Shown here: positions 17,382 through 26,262 of the stretch, piece after piece
Numbering within the stretch: the first letter of the stretch is position 1
Layout of the letters: the number at the start of each line of letters is the position of its first letter
Position numbers and translations under genes: made by a program
The notes under the pieces: generated by a model
Told to the model about the DNA's origin: nothing
Seen by the model: only the letters and a program-made list of their open reading frames with translations
Database searches by the model: none
Assembly: GCF_900232945.1 (NCBI RefSeq)
Contig: NZ_OCTU01000006.1
Span: 1-64,000, forward strand
Origin: Urinicoccus timonensis
GTDB lineage: Bacteria > Bacillota > Clostridia > Tissierellales > Peptoniphilaceae
Direction of reading: 5' to 3'
DNA: 64,000 nucleotides

Positions 17382-20300
17382 ATGGATTTTTTTATTGAAT
17401 GCATGGAAAAGACAAGTTCATACCAAGAGCTAAGGACCGGCATTCAGGAGAAGAAGTTTCCCCTTATGCCCTATGGCCTTGTAGATGGTGCCTACGAACA
17501 CCTTTTGGCCAGTCTTTCCCAAGACTTGGACCAAGCCTTTTTGGTCCTATATCCGGATGTCTTTTCTGCTAGAAAATTTTATGAAAGCATCAAACATATT
17601 GGGGAAGAGTCTGTTTATTTACTTCCCTATAGGGAATATTTTTATTTTACCAGCCTGTCCTCCAACCAGTCTGATAAGGGAGAGGGATTAGAGGCTCTAA
17701 AGGCTCTTTTGGAAGGTAGGTGCAAGGTCCTAGTTACCAGCATTGAAAATCTAGAAAAGAGATTTATGGCCCCGGACCGGATGAAGAAGGCTTCCTTTTC
17801 CCTTGCAGTGGGGGATGAGCTTGACCTGGAAGACCTCTTGGAAAGGCTTGTAGCTATTGGCTATGACCGGGTAGACCAAGTAGAAGGACCGGGGCAGTTT
17901 TCCAACCGGGGAGGGATTGTGGACCTCTTTACTTATGAAAAAAATCCCATCCGGATAGAGTTTTTTGACACAGAGGTGGACTCACTAAGAAGCTTTGATG
18001 TAGCCAGCCAAAGGTCTATTGCCAGTAAAGACAAGATAGATATTGTTCCCTATGGGGAATTTATCTTCAAGGCTGGGGAAAAAGAGGCCATTGTGAAGAG
18101 GGCCAAAAAGGACCTGGAGGGGGAAAATCTACCTGACCGGAGCCTGGAAAAATTTCAGCCCTATTTTGAAGAATTTTTAGAAAGCAACCAGGTATCCAAT
18201 ATGGACCTCCTCTTGCCTTACCTGGGTAAGGCGTCCTATGCAAGTATCTTGGACTACTTTCAAAGTCCACCCCTGGTCTTTATCAAGGACCTCCACCAAG
18301 CCTTCCAAAATTTGGACCACAAGGCCCAAAAAAACTTGGAGGATTTGACAGAAATGCTCCAATTAGGAGAAGTCTTAAAGGGCCACCTAAGTCTGGTCAA
18401 GACCAAAGAAGATAGTCTTAAGGCCTTAAAGGACCAAGACCTGGTCCTCCTCCAAGGAGTCATATCCTCTTTAGAAGGAGTGAGGGTTAAGCAAAAAATT
18501 CCCTTTGATTTAAAGACCACAGTTAAGTACAAGGGTCGAATGGACCTCTTCTTGGAAGAAATCCAAGGTCATGTCCAAAAAAAGACCCAGGTCATCATTT
18601 TTGGAGGAGACAGCAATAAGTGTCGGGACCTGGTGGACTATTTAACAGCCAACCACTTGGCGGTTACCTACCTGGAAGACCGTCAGCAGGAAGTCGAGGA
18701 TGGCATTATTATTACACCAGGATCTATTGTTTCTGGCTATGAGTACCCCAAGGAAGGCTATGTCATCTACAACCATGGGGAAATTTATGGCCAGGAAAAG
18801 AAGAAAAAGAAGAGGTCTAGAAAAGGCAAGGCCTTAAACTTTGAAGACTTAAAAATTGGCGACTATGTAGTCCATGAGGCCCATGGGATTGGTCAATATG
18901 TAGGCACCAAGCAATTGGAAATCCAAGGAACCATAAAGGATTATATTAAAATTTCCTACCGGGGAGGAGACAACCTCTTCCTTCCCATGGACCAATTAAG
19001 CATCATCCATAAGTTTATCGGTAAGGAAGGCCAGCCGCCTAAGATAAACCGTTTAAATAGCCCTGAGTGGAACCGGACCAAGTTAAAGGCCAAAAAAGCT
19101 GTTGAGGTCATGGCAGAGGACTTGATCCAACTCTATGCCAAGAGGGAAGAGGCCAAGGGCTTTAAATTTTCCAAGGATGATAGTTGGCAAAGAGAATTTG
19201 AAGACGCTTTTGAATACGAGCCTACAGAAGGCCAACTGGAAGCGTCTAAGGAAATCAAAAGAGACATGCAGTCCAACCGGCCCATGGACCGGCTCTTGTG
19301 TGCCGATGTGGGTTATGGAAAGACGGAAGTAGCCTTAAGGGCAGCCTTTAAGGCGATTTTAGACGACAAGCAGGTGGCTTTTTTGGTTCCCACCACCATC
19401 CTTGCCCAGCAACACTACAATACAGCCCTTAAAAGGTTTGAAGATTTTCCCGTAGACTTAACGGTCCTATCCAGGTTTCGGACGGCCAACCAGCAAAAAC
19501 AGGACCTGAAAAAATTAAAGTCTGGGCAGATCAACCTGGTTATTGGGACCCACAGGCTCCTATCCAAAGATGTCCACTTTAAGGACCTGGGCCTTTTAAT
19601 TGTCGATGAAGAACAACGCTTTGGGGTCCGTCATAAAGAAACCTTGAAGATGTTAAAAGAAAATGTAGATACCTTGACCTTGACAGCAACTCCCATTCCC
19701 AGGACCCTGCAAATGTCCATGGTGGGGATCCGAGACATGAGTGTCATTGAAGAACCTCCCCAAGAGAGGTTCCCTGTCCAAACCTACGTAGTGGAACAAA
19801 ATGACTACATGGTCCGGGAGGCCATCTTAAAGGAAATTGAACGAGGAGGCCAGGTTTATATGGTTTACAACCGGGTAGCCACTATGGAATCCAAGCTTAG
19901 ACAGCTCAAAGACCTGGTACCTGAAGCCCGCTTTGCCATCGCCAATGGACAAATGAGTGAAAGTCAATTGGAAGACACCATGTTGGACTTCGTCAATGGA
20001 GAGGTAGACGTCCTCTTGTGTTCCACCATTATAGAAACCGGCATGGATGTAAAAAATGCCAATACCATGATTATCTATAATTCCAACCACCTAGGTCTGT
20101 CTCAACTCTACCAATTAAGAGGACGGATTGGTCGAAGCAACCGGATTGCCTATTGTTATTTAACCTATGAAAAAGATGTCAGTATGAGTGAAATAGCAGA
20201 AAAGAGGCTCCAAGCCATAAAAGAATTTACAGAATTTGGTTCTGGCTTTAAAATCGCCCTTCGAGACCTGGAAATTCGTGGGTCTGGGTCGATTTTAGGT

Positions 20301-20849
20301 AGTAAACAGTCTGGTCACATTGATGCCATTGGCTATGACCTCTATGTTAAATACTTGAAGGAGGCCATTGCTGAACTTAGGGGAGAGGCTCCACAAGAAA
20401 AAATAGACACCAGCATTGAATTAAATGTAGATTCCTATATTGAACCATCCTACATCCAAGACCCATCCCAAAGAATGGAAATCTATAAAAAAATTGCCAT
20501 GGTGGAAAGCCAAGAAGACTTTGAAGACTTGATGGATGAATTAATAGACCGTTTTGGAGAACCCTCCAAGAAATTAATTAGCCTCTTAAGAATCAGCTGG
20601 TATCGGAATGCCAGTGGCCAGTATGGCATTGAAAGCATTAACCAAAAGGGACAAGATATCCAAATTAATTTTGCCCAGGGAGAAAAATTGGACCTGGCTG
20701 TGGTCAATGAATTAAAGCGAAAGTATCGTGACCAAGTGACCTTTTCCCTATCTGGGGCCAACTATATCCATTTTAAAAAGGTTAAGGATCCCCTTTTGCT
20801 TATTGAAGACAGCCTAAAAACTCTTAAAAAACAGAAAAATTTCACATAA
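17382..20849 (+). CDS. mfd: Transcription-repair coupling factor
   Basis: This 1155-aa translocase removes RNA polymerase stalled at DNA damage and recruits UvrA. The N-terminal third is UvrB-like (GPGQFSNRGGIVDLFTYE); an RNA-polymerase-interacting domain starts near residue 490 (KIGDYVVHEAHGIGQYVG); RecG-like helicase motifs follow, with Walker A LLCADVGYGKTEVA, DEEQRFGV box, TATPIPRTLQ and QLRGRIGRS; a TRCF domain closes the protein. It works with uvrB and uvrA encoded about 10 kb upstream. Strong GGAGG before the ATG. Confidence 0.97.
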   Translation: MDFFIECMEKTSSYQELRTGIQEKKFPLMPYGLVDGAYEHLLASLSQDLDQAFLVLYPDVFSARKFYESIKHIGEESVYLLPYREYFYFTSLSSNQSDKGEGLEALKALLEGRCKVLVTSIENLEKRFMAPDRMKKASFSLAVGDELDLEDLLERLVAIGYDRVDQVEGPGQFSNRGGIVDLFTYEKNPIRIEFFDTEVDSLRSFDVASQRSIASKDKIDIVPYGEFIFKAGEKEAIVKRAKKDLEGENLPDRSLEKFQPYFEEFLESNQVSNMDLLLPYLGKASYASILDYFQSPPLVFIKDLHQAFQNLDHKAQKNLEDLTEMLQLGEVLKGHLSLVKTKEDSLKALKDQDLVLLQGVISSLEGVRVKQKIPFDLKTTVKYKGRMDLFLEEIQGHVQKKTQVIIFGGDSNKCRDLVDYLTANHLAVTYLEDRQQEVEDGIIITPGSIVSGYEYPKEGYVIYNHGEIYGQEKKKKKRSRKGKALNFEDLKIGDYVVHEAHGIGQYVGTKQLEIQGTIKDYIKISYRGGDNLFLPMDQLSIIHKFIGKEGQPPKINRLNSPEWNRTKLKAKKAVEVMAEDLIQLYAKREEAKGFKFSKDDSWQREFEDAFEYEPTEGQLEASKEIKRDMQSNRPMDRLLCADVGYGKTEVALRAAFKAILDDKQVAFLVPTTILAQQHYNTALKRFEDFPVDLTVLSRFRTANQQKQDLKKLKSGQINLVIGTHRLLSKDVHFKDLGLLIVDEEQRFGVRHKETLKMLKENVDTLTLTATPIPRTLQMSMVGIRDMSVIEEPPQERFPVQTYVVEQNDYMVREAILKEIERGGQVYMVYNRVATMESKLRQLKDLVPEARFAIANGQMSESQLEDTMLDFVNGEVDVLLCSTIIETGMDVKNANTMIIYNSNHLGLSQLYQLRGRIGRSNRIAYCYLTYEKDVSMSEIAEKRLQAIKEFTEFGSGFKIALRDLEIRGSGSILGSKQSGHIDAIGYDLYVKYLKEAIAELRGEAPQEKIDTSIELNVDSYIEPSYIQDPSQRMEIYKKIAMVESQEDFEDLMDELIDRFGEPSKKLISLLRISWYRNASGQYGIESINQKGQDIQINFAQGEKLDLAVVNELKRKYRDQVTFSLSGANYIHFKKVKDPLLLIEDSLKTLKKQKNFT

Positions 20850-20871
20850 ATTTCATAGAATATTGTATAAT
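20841..20871 (+). promoter_or_regulatory. prsA: Candidate promoter of prsA
   Basis: TTCACA (20841-20846) and TATAAT (20866-20871) with a 19-bp spacer. The -35 box overlaps the mfd stop codon. The spacer is longer than ideal, so the promoter is moderate at best. Confidence 0.5.
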
Positions 20872-20915
20872 GGATACTATAACTGAAGAAGATGAAAGAG
20901 AAAGGATGTTATTTG

Positions 20916-21944
20916 ATGAAGAATAAAGCAGTAAAACTAGTAACTGGTGCCCTACTGATGGGACTCTTGGTCACAGGATGTGGAAAAAAACCTGCAGGAG
21001 TGGCAGCCAGCGTAGATGGGCAAGATATTCCCATGGAAGCCTACCAAACAGAATATTGGATGCAAAGAAACTATATTGTTCAACAATATGGAGATAAATA
21101 TCTAGAAGAAAATGTAGTCCAAGGTCAAGATAAGACGGTAGATACAGCCTTAAAAGAAATGGTTTTGAAAAACTTGGAACAAATGGAAATGATCCGTCAA
21201 GAAGCCAAGGATGCTGGCATTGAAATCAAGGATGAAGATGTTAACCAAGTTTTGGAAAATATGAAAAAACAATATGGTGGAGAGGAAGCCTTCCAAAAAG
21301 CCTTAAAAACAGAAGGAATGACGGAAGATTATTTAAAGAAAAACATTAAAAATTCCATCTTAATGGAAAAATATTCTGCCCACCTTCAAGACACTATTAA
21401 GGTTTCAGATGATGAAGTGAAAAAATACTATGACAAGCACAAGGATGAATTGGCCCAAGTAGATGCCTCTCACATCCTGGTTAAGTCAGAAGATATGGCC
21501 AAAAAGGTCAAAAAAGAGTTAGACCAAGGGGCTAAATTTGAAGATTTGGCTAAAAAATATTCCACAGATACCTCCAACAAGGACAATGGAGGAGCCCTAG
21601 GCTACTTTGGAAAGGGACAAATGGTCAAAGAGTTTGATGAAAAAGTCTTTTCTATGAAGAAGGGTGAAATTTCTGATCCTGTTAAGACTGAATTTGGCTA
21701 CCACATTATCAAGGTTAACGACATCAAGGATTCTCTAGAATCCATGAAAGATGCCCTAAGCCAACAAGTGAAGTCAGAAAAAGTTCAAGAAAACATGAAA
21801 AAAGTTGAAAGTAAGAAAAAAGTTAAAGAATACGTCAACTTTAAAGATGAAGTAGAATTGCCTAAGGGAATGGAAAAGGTAACAAAGAATGACAAGGCCC
21901 AAGACCAAGGCCAAAATCAAAAGGCAAAAAAAGAAGATAAATAA
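20916..21944 (+). CDS. prsA: Peptidyl-prolyl isomerase / foldase lipoprotein (PrsA-like)
   Basis: This 342-aa extracellular lipoprotein has a signal peptide with lipobox LVTGC (Cys22), a SurA-like N-terminal helical region (VASVDGQDIPMEAYQTEYWM), and a parvulin rotamase domain from about residue 180 (ASHILVKSEDMAKKV, GGALGYFGKGQMV, TEFGYHIIKV). It helps secreted proteins fold at the outer membrane face. I use the ATG at 20916 (MKNKAVKL), which has AAAGGATG 8 bases upstream and a proper signal peptide. A terminator follows. Neighbour order mfd-prsA-yabN matches other clostridia. Confidence 0.9.
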   Translation: MKNKAVKLVTGALLMGLLVTGCGKKPAGVAASVDGQDIPMEAYQTEYWMQRNYIVQQYGDKYLEENVVQGQDKTVDTALKEMVLKNLEQMEMIRQEAKDAGIEIKDEDVNQVLENMKKQYGGEEAFQKALKTEGMTEDYLKKNIKNSILMEKYSAHLQDTIKVSDDEVKKYYDKHKDELAQVDASHILVKSEDMAKKVKKELDQGAKFEDLAKKYSTDTSNKDNGGALGYFGKGQMVKEFDEKVFSMKKGEISDPVKTEFGYHIIKVNDIKDSLESMKDALSQQVKSEKVQENMKKVESKKKVKEYVNFKDEVELPKGMEKVTKNDKAQDQGQNQKAKKEDK

Positions 21945-21948
21945 GACA

Positions 21949-21980
21949 AGGAGGGCTGGATTTTCCAGCCTTCTTTTTTT
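21949..21980 (+). terminator. Terminator after prsA
   Basis: Stem of GGCTGG (21954-21959) with CCAGCC (21965-21970), extended by weaker pairs, followed by TTCTTTTTTT. Confidence 0.88.
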
Positions 21981-22080
21981 CTTTTTAAAATAAAAAAGAG
22001 CAAGCTAAGGAAAAAAAGCAAGAAAAATTAGGGGGTAAGATAAAATTTCATAGAAAAATCCTGAAAAGTGGCTTTTTATC

Positions 22081-22109
22081 TAGACAAACGGTTCATAATC
22101 TAGTAAAAT
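22081..22109 (+). promoter_or_regulatory. Promoter of the yabN/mazG gene
   Basis: TAGACA (22081-22086), 17-bp spacer, TAAAAT (22104-22109); start expected near 22116, 17 bases before the TTG start codon. Confidence 0.6.
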
Positions 22110-22132
22110 ACATACTTGTTAGGGGGTTCGAT

Positions 22133-23554
22133 TTGGGAAAAATATATATCGTGGGTCTTGGACCATCGGATGCAGACCAGCTGACCAAAAAAGCCCTGGA
22201 AGCCATCCATAGTGGTCGGAAGAACTTTCTTCGAACAGACCAACATGAAAGTGTAAGCTATTTTAAAAACAATGAGATTCCCTATCTAAGTTTTGATGGT
22301 CTCTATCAAGAGCTAGATTCTTTTGACGAAATCTATACCGGGATCTACCAAGAGCTCATCCAAGCTGCTGAAAGAGAAGATATCAACTATCTGGTGCCGG
22401 GAAGTCCTATGATTGCTGAGAAGACAGTAAAAATGCTCTTGGACAAGCTAGACTCAGACCAATATGAAGTGATTCAAGGTTTAAGTTTTCTAGAACCAGT
22501 TTTTACCCTATGCCATTTGGACCCTGTAGAGGGATTTATCCTGGTGGACGGGGATAACTACCACTGGACGGACTTTAATCCCCACTTGGCTAATTTGGTA
22601 ACCCAGGTTTATAATTCTCGTATTTTAGCAGACTTGAAACTGTCCTTAGGAGAAATTTATGGAGATGATCATGAAGTTTTCCTTGTCAGCGATGCAGGCT
22701 TAAAGTCTGAGAAAATGGACCGGGTAAAGGTTCATGCCTTGGACCGGTGTCAGGCTTCTTACCAAACCAGTCTCTTGGTACCGAAATTGGACAAAAAGAA
22801 AAACTGGCAAGACTTGGCCAAGGTTATGGAAGAGCTTCGAGGACGCCATGGTTGTCCTTGGGATTTAGAACAAACCCATGAAAGCATCTGCCCTGATATG
22901 ATTGAAGAATCCTATGAGGCAGTGGATGCCATTAAAAGTGGCGATTTAGACCAAATGGTTGAGGAGCTGGGGGATGTATTGTTTCAAGTTTACTTCCACA
23001 GCCAAATTGCCTATGAACAAGGGGAGTTCAACCTTTATGATATCTGGACCCAGGTGACCAACAAACTTATCCATCGTCATCCCCATGTTTTTGACCAAGA
23101 AAAGTATGATGAAGGAAATTGGGATCGGATTAAAGACCAAAGCCGAGGCTTTAAGACCTTTGCTCAGCGTCTAGAAGATATCCGGGGGCTACCAGCCTTA
23201 ATGAGGGCACAAAAAATAACCCATCAAACTGGCAAAATTGGATTTTTTTGGCAGGATGCTCAAGAGGTTTTTTCCTGTGTCCAAGAGGAAATGGATGAAT
23301 TAGCCCAAGCCTTAGCAGAAGGAGATTCCAACCATATCCAAGAAGAAATTGGAGATGTGTTTTACAGTTTGGTCAACTTGTGCTATGCTTTAAATTACGC
23401 AGCAGAAGACATTATGCACCAAGCTTGTAAGAAAATAATTCATCGACTAGAAAAAATGGAAGAATTGGCGATGAAGGATCAATTAGATTTTCAACATCTA
23501 GATTTCAACCAGTTAGAGAACTATTGGAAGCTAGTGAAGAAAATAGAAAAATAA
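22133..23554 (+). CDS. YabN-type fusion: tetrapyrrole-methylase-like domain plus MazG nucleotide pyrophosphohydrolase
   Basis: This 473-aa protein has an N-terminal methylase-like domain (about residues 1-215, beginning KIYIVGLGPSDADQLTKK, with YLVPGSPMIAEKT) and two MazG segments: LRGRHGCPWDLEQTHESI near residue 240 and a second with EEIGDVFYSLVNLCYALN near residue 410. MazG hydrolyses (d)NTPs to monophosphates. The methylase-like domain has no proven substrate. The fusion is standard in Firmicutes (B. subtilis YabN) and sits in its usual place. TTG start with AGGGGG upstream. Confidence 0.93.
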   Translation: MGKIYIVGLGPSDADQLTKKALEAIHSGRKNFLRTDQHESVSYFKNNEIPYLSFDGLYQELDSFDEIYTGIYQELIQAAEREDINYLVPGSPMIAEKTVKMLLDKLDSDQYEVIQGLSFLEPVFTLCHLDPVEGFILVDGDNYHWTDFNPHLANLVTQVYNSRILADLKLSLGEIYGDDHEVFLVSDAGLKSEKMDRVKVHALDRCQASYQTSLLVPKLDKKKNWQDLAKVMEELRGRHGCPWDLEQTHESICPDMIEESYEAVDAIKSGDLDQMVEELGDVLFQVYFHSQIAYEQGEFNLYDIWTQVTNKLIHRHPHVFDQEKYDEGNWDRIKDQSRGFKTFAQRLEDIRGLPALMRAQKITHQTGKIGFFWQDAQEVFSCVQEEMDELAQALAEGDSNHIQEEIGDVFYSLVNLCYALNYAAEDIMHQACKKIIHRLEKMEELAMKDQLDFQHLDFNQLENYWKLVKKIEK

Positions 23555-23577
23555 TGCATTATTTTAGGAGGAAAATT

Positions 23578-23856
23578 ATGAACAAATCTGAATTAGTAGC
23601 AAGCATTGCTGAAAGTGCTAACCTAACCAAAAAGGATGCTGAAAACGCATTAAACGGCTTTTTATCCGCTGTAGAAGGTGCACTATCTAAGGGAGAAAAA
23701 GTACAATTAGTTGGCTTTGGAACTTTCGAAGTACGTCAAAGAAAAGCTCGTGAAGGACGTAACCCAAGAAATCCAGAAGAAGTTATTAAGATTCCAGCAA
23801 GTAAAGCACCTGTTTTCCGTGCAGGAAAAGCTTTAAAAGAATCTGTAAATAAGTAA
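23578..23856 (+). CDS. HU-family DNA-binding protein
   Basis: This 92-aa histone-like protein compacts and bends DNA. It shows the HU pattern MNKSELVASIAES, the loop VQLVGFGTFEVRQRKAR, the GRNPRNPEEVIKIPAS arm with the intercalating Pro, and the C-terminal PVFRAGKALKE helix. The start is fixed by AGGAGG 6-7 bases before the ATG at 23578; the frame from 23524 is inside the previous gene. Codon choice is unusually A-rich (GAA, AAA, GCA), as expected of a highly expressed gene. A strong terminator follows. Confidence 0.97.
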   Translation: MNKSELVASIAESANLTKKDAENALNGFLSAVEGALSKGEKVQLVGFGTFEVRQRKAREGRNPRNPEEVIKIPASKAPVFRAGKALKESVNK

Positions 23857-23888
23857 AAAAAAGCACTTGCCTAGCAAGTGCTTTTTTC
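23857..23888 (+). terminator. Terminator after the HU gene
   Basis: Stem GCACTTGC (23863-23870) with GCAAGTGC (23874-23881), extended by A:T pairs, CTA loop, then TTTTTTC. Confidence 0.93.
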
Positions 23889-23901
23889 TTAAGGAAAAGT
23901 T

Positions 23902-24141
23902 ATGCGAATCGATAAATTTTTAAAAATATCTAGGTTAATTAAGAGAAGGACCGTGGCCAAAGAAGCTTGTGAAGGGGGCCGGGTCAAGATAAATGATAAG
24001 ATAGCAAAACCAGGCGACGATGTTAAAATTGGCGATATCATTGAAATTTCTCTAGGCCAAGGAGAATTCAAGTGTCGGGTTGTAGACCTAAAGGACCACG
24101 TTGGAAAAAATGAAGCCCAGTCCTTGTATGAAAGTCTTTAA
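23902..24141 (+). CDS. rqcP: S4-domain protein of ribosome-associated quality control
   Basis: This 79-aa protein is almost entirely an S4 RNA-binding domain (MRIDKFLKISRLIKRRTVAKEA ..., split here as DKFLKISR then GGRVKINDKIAKPGDDVKIGD). It matches YabO/RqcP, which binds stalled 50S subunits and helps RqcH add C-terminal alanine tails. Position between HU/yabN and divIC is the same as in Bacillus. AAGGAAAAG serves as ribosome site. It starts 45 bp beyond the HU gene, after that gene's terminator, so its own promoter is unclear. Confidence 0.92.
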   Translation: MRIDKFLKISRLIKRRTVAKEACEGGRVKINDKIAKPGDDVKIGDIIEISLGQGEFKCRVVDLKDHVGKNEAQSLYESL

Positions 24142-24146
24142 ATGAC

Positions 24147-24175
24147 TTGAATATTCCCATTAAACGTGTGATAAT
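24147..24175 (+). promoter_or_regulatory. Promoter of the divIC gene
   Basis: TTGAAT (24147-24152), 17-bp spacer, GATAAT (24170-24175), with an extended TG at 24167-24168. Transcription would start near 24182; an ATG at 24184 would then be leaderless, which favours the ATG at 24196 as the real start of the next gene. Confidence 0.75.
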
Positions 24176-24195
24176 AGACTTGAATGGGTGATAGG

Positions 24196-24516
24196 ATGAA
24201 AAATTCAAAAAAGGGAATTTTTTTGCTGGCTTTTAGTCTAGTCGTTTGTATAGGACTTACATACCGAGTGTATACATCGAGTAATCTACGCTATGACCGG
24301 GCAAAACAAATTGTCAAAAACGAGGAAAATATTCAAGGGCTCAAGAGTGAAATTAAGACCATTCACTCAGAAATAAAAGAGTCAAATTCAATGGATTATG
24401 TCGAACAAGTTGCACGTGAAGATTTAGGAATGGTCAAACCTAGGGAGATTATTTTTGTTGACGAAGGGGCCAAGGCTCCTGATCAAGAAAGTCAAGTAGA
24501 AGAAGGAGGAAATTAA
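24196..24516 (+). CDS. divIC: Septum formation initiator family protein (DivIC/FtsL-like)
   Basis: This 106-aa bitopic division protein has a short cytoplasmic tail, one membrane helix (about residues 6-23) and an extracellular coiled coil (RAKQIVKNEENIQGLKSEIK) ending in the family motif MDYVEQVAREDLGMVKPRE. Such proteins join the FtsQLB-type complex that activates septal cell-wall synthesis. The start at 24196 is preferred: GGGTGATAGG lies just before it, and the upstream in-frame ATG (24184) falls at the predicted transcription start. It lies 3 bp before the S1 gene. Confidence 0.9.
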   Translation: MKNSKKGIFLLAFSLVVCIGLTYRVYTSSNLRYDRAKQIVKNEENIQGLKSEIKTIHSEIKESNSMDYVEQVAREDLGMVKPREIIFVDEGAKAPDQESQVEEGGN

Positions 24517-24519
24517 AGC

Positions 24520-24921
24520 TTGTCAGTTAAAGTAAATGAGATTGTTGAAGGTGTAGTGACGGGGATCACTAATTTTGGTGCTTTTGTCCAAATTGATGAA
24601 GAGACCAGTGGCCTTGTCCACATTTCTGAAATATCGGATGAATATGTAGAAAAGACATCGGACTTTTTAGAAAGAGGCCAAAAGGTTAAGGTAAAAGTTG
24701 TCAATATTGACAAGAATGGAAAAATCGGTTTATCCATTAAAAAAGCCCAACCTCCTAAGAGTAATAATAAGCCTATGGACATCAATTGGCTGAAAAAGGA
24801 TAATCAAAAAGACCTTTCCTTTGAAGACAAGATGGCCAAATTCTTAAAGGAAAGCAACGAAAAGATTGAATCTGTTCGACAAAGAAATAATAGCCGTGGC
24901 AATGGAAAATGGAGAAAGTAA
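24520..24921 (+). CDS. S1 RNA-binding domain protein (YabR-like)
   Basis: This 133-aa protein has one S1 OB-fold at its N-terminus (residues 1-75: EIVEGVVTGITNFGAFVQID ... GLVHISEISDEYVE), then a charged linker and a tail. It resembles the PNPase C-terminal S1 domain and B. subtilis YabR; a general RNA-binding role is likely but the target is unknown. TTG start with AAGGAGGAAATT upstream overlapping the end of divIC, so the two genes are coupled. A terminator follows at once. Confidence 0.9.
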   Translation: MSVKVNEIVEGVVTGITNFGAFVQIDEETSGLVHISEISDEYVEKTSDFLERGQKVKVKVVNIDKNGKIGLSIKKAQPPKSNNKPMDINWLKKDNQKDLSFEDKMAKFLKESNEKIESVRQRNNSRGNGKWRK

Positions 24922-24923
24922 AG

Positions 24924-24952
24924 AAAAAGTGATAGCTAGCTATCACTTTTTC
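24924..24952 (+). terminator. Terminator between the S1 gene and tilS
   Basis: Near-perfect palindrome with stem AAAAAGTGATA (24924-24934) and TATCACTTTTT (24941-24951). Its U run is part of the stem. Confidence 0.82.
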
Positions 24953-24966
24953 TATTCGAGGGGAAA

Positions 24967-26262
24967 ATGAAAAAAGTAATTGATGAAATTTTATCCCGAG
25001 ACTACCTAGAAGAAGGGGATCGTTTAGTGGCTGGAGTCTCTGGTGGAGCGGATTCCATGGCCCTAGCCTGTATCCTATACGATCTCAAAGAATACCTATC
25101 TTATGACCTGGTTATCATGCACATCCATCACGGCTTAAGGGGCCAGGAAGCAGACCGGGATTTAAATTTTGTCAAGACTTGGGCCCAAGACCACCAACTT
25201 CCCTTTGTGGAAAAACACGTTAAGATGGACCAATACGCCAAGGACCACAAGCTGTCCTTGGAAGAGGCGGGGCGGATTCTACGAAGGCAGGCCCTGCTAG
25301 ACCAGGCGGGAAAAGATGGTTTAGTTGCCTTGGCCCACAGTCAGGATGACCAGGCGGAAACTGTCCTACATAGGATTATTCGGGGAACAGGTCCTGATGG
25401 GCTCCAGGCTATGGTGGAAAAAAATGGCCCCATCCTTCGACCTCTTTTGAAGGTCTCCCGGAGGGAGCTGTTGGCTTATTTAAAAGAGAGGGGTCAAGAT
25501 TATTGCATTGACTCTACAAACTTGGAAGATGACTATACGAGAAATTATATTCGTCACCATATTTTAAAGGAGTTAAAGGTTCTAAACCCACAAATCAAGG
25601 CCTCCTTGGGTCGTTTGGCAGACCTTTCAGCCCTGGACAAGGCTTATTTTCAAGAAGAGGTCCAAGCCCTTTACCAAAACTTGGTCCAAGAAGAATTGGA
25701 CTATGGCCTTTTAGGAGTCCGGGATCTTGAAAAACTTCCACCGGCTTTACGTTTTCGACTTTATCGGGAAGTTTGCAGCCGCTATGGAAGCAAGGGGATG
25801 AAGGACCTGGCCTACAAGCACTTGCTGGCTATAGACCAGCTCTTGACCCTGCCATCTGGCAAGGGAATTGACATCCATGGTCTAAGATTGGAAAAAACCT
25901 ATGACCAGGTAATTTTTTTCCAGGAAAAAATCTACCAGCCCTACAAGCTTCAAGAAGGAGACCAGGTTTGCGACTTTGGATTTTATGCTGTCAAGCCTAT
26001 TGATGGGGAGGGGCCCAAGGGACTTTCCTGGAAAGCGGGAGAAGAGCTTTGGCTTAGACCTTGGGAAAAAGGGGACCGGATTCTTATGGAAGGAAAAAGG
26101 GTCAAGGTCAAGGAAATTTTTCAAGAAAAGAAGATTCCAAGACCTTTAAGAGAGCGAATCCCTATTTTAGTGGGTGAAGAGATTTATGCAGTGGCTGGTT
26201 GTTATAGTGACCATTGGGTAAAAGATGGTCCAAGGATACTTATCAGGAGAGGAAAGCTATGA
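24967..26262 (+). CDS. tilS: tRNA(Ile)-lysidine synthase
   Basis: This 431-aa N-type ATP pyrophosphatase puts lysine on C34 of the tRNA-Ile with CAU anticodon so that it reads AUA. The PP-loop SGGADSMALAC is at about residues 23-33; MHIHHGLRG and RNYIRHHIL segments follow; the C-terminal TilS domain begins near residue 355 with LRPWEKGDRI. It uses lysine and ATP in the cytoplasm and is essential in most bacteria. The next gene, hpt, overlaps by 4 bp; tilS-hpt-ftsH is the usual Firmicute order. Confidence 0.96.
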   Translation: MKKVIDEILSRDYLEEGDRLVAGVSGGADSMALACILYDLKEYLSYDLVIMHIHHGLRGQEADRDLNFVKTWAQDHQLPFVEKHVKMDQYAKDHKLSLEEAGRILRRQALLDQAGKDGLVALAHSQDDQAETVLHRIIRGTGPDGLQAMVEKNGPILRPLLKVSRRELLAYLKERGQDYCIDSTNLEDDYTRNYIRHHILKELKVLNPQIKASLGRLADLSALDKAYFQEEVQALYQNLVQEELDYGLLGVRDLEKLPPALRFRLYREVCSRYGSKGMKDLAYKHLLAIDQLLTLPSGKGIDIHGLRLEKTYDQVIFFQEKIYQPYKLQEGDQVCDFGFYAVKPIDGEGPKGLSWKAGEELWLRPWEKGDRILMEGKRVKVKEIFQEKKIPRPLRERIPILVGEEIYAVAGCYSDHWVKDGPRILIRRGKL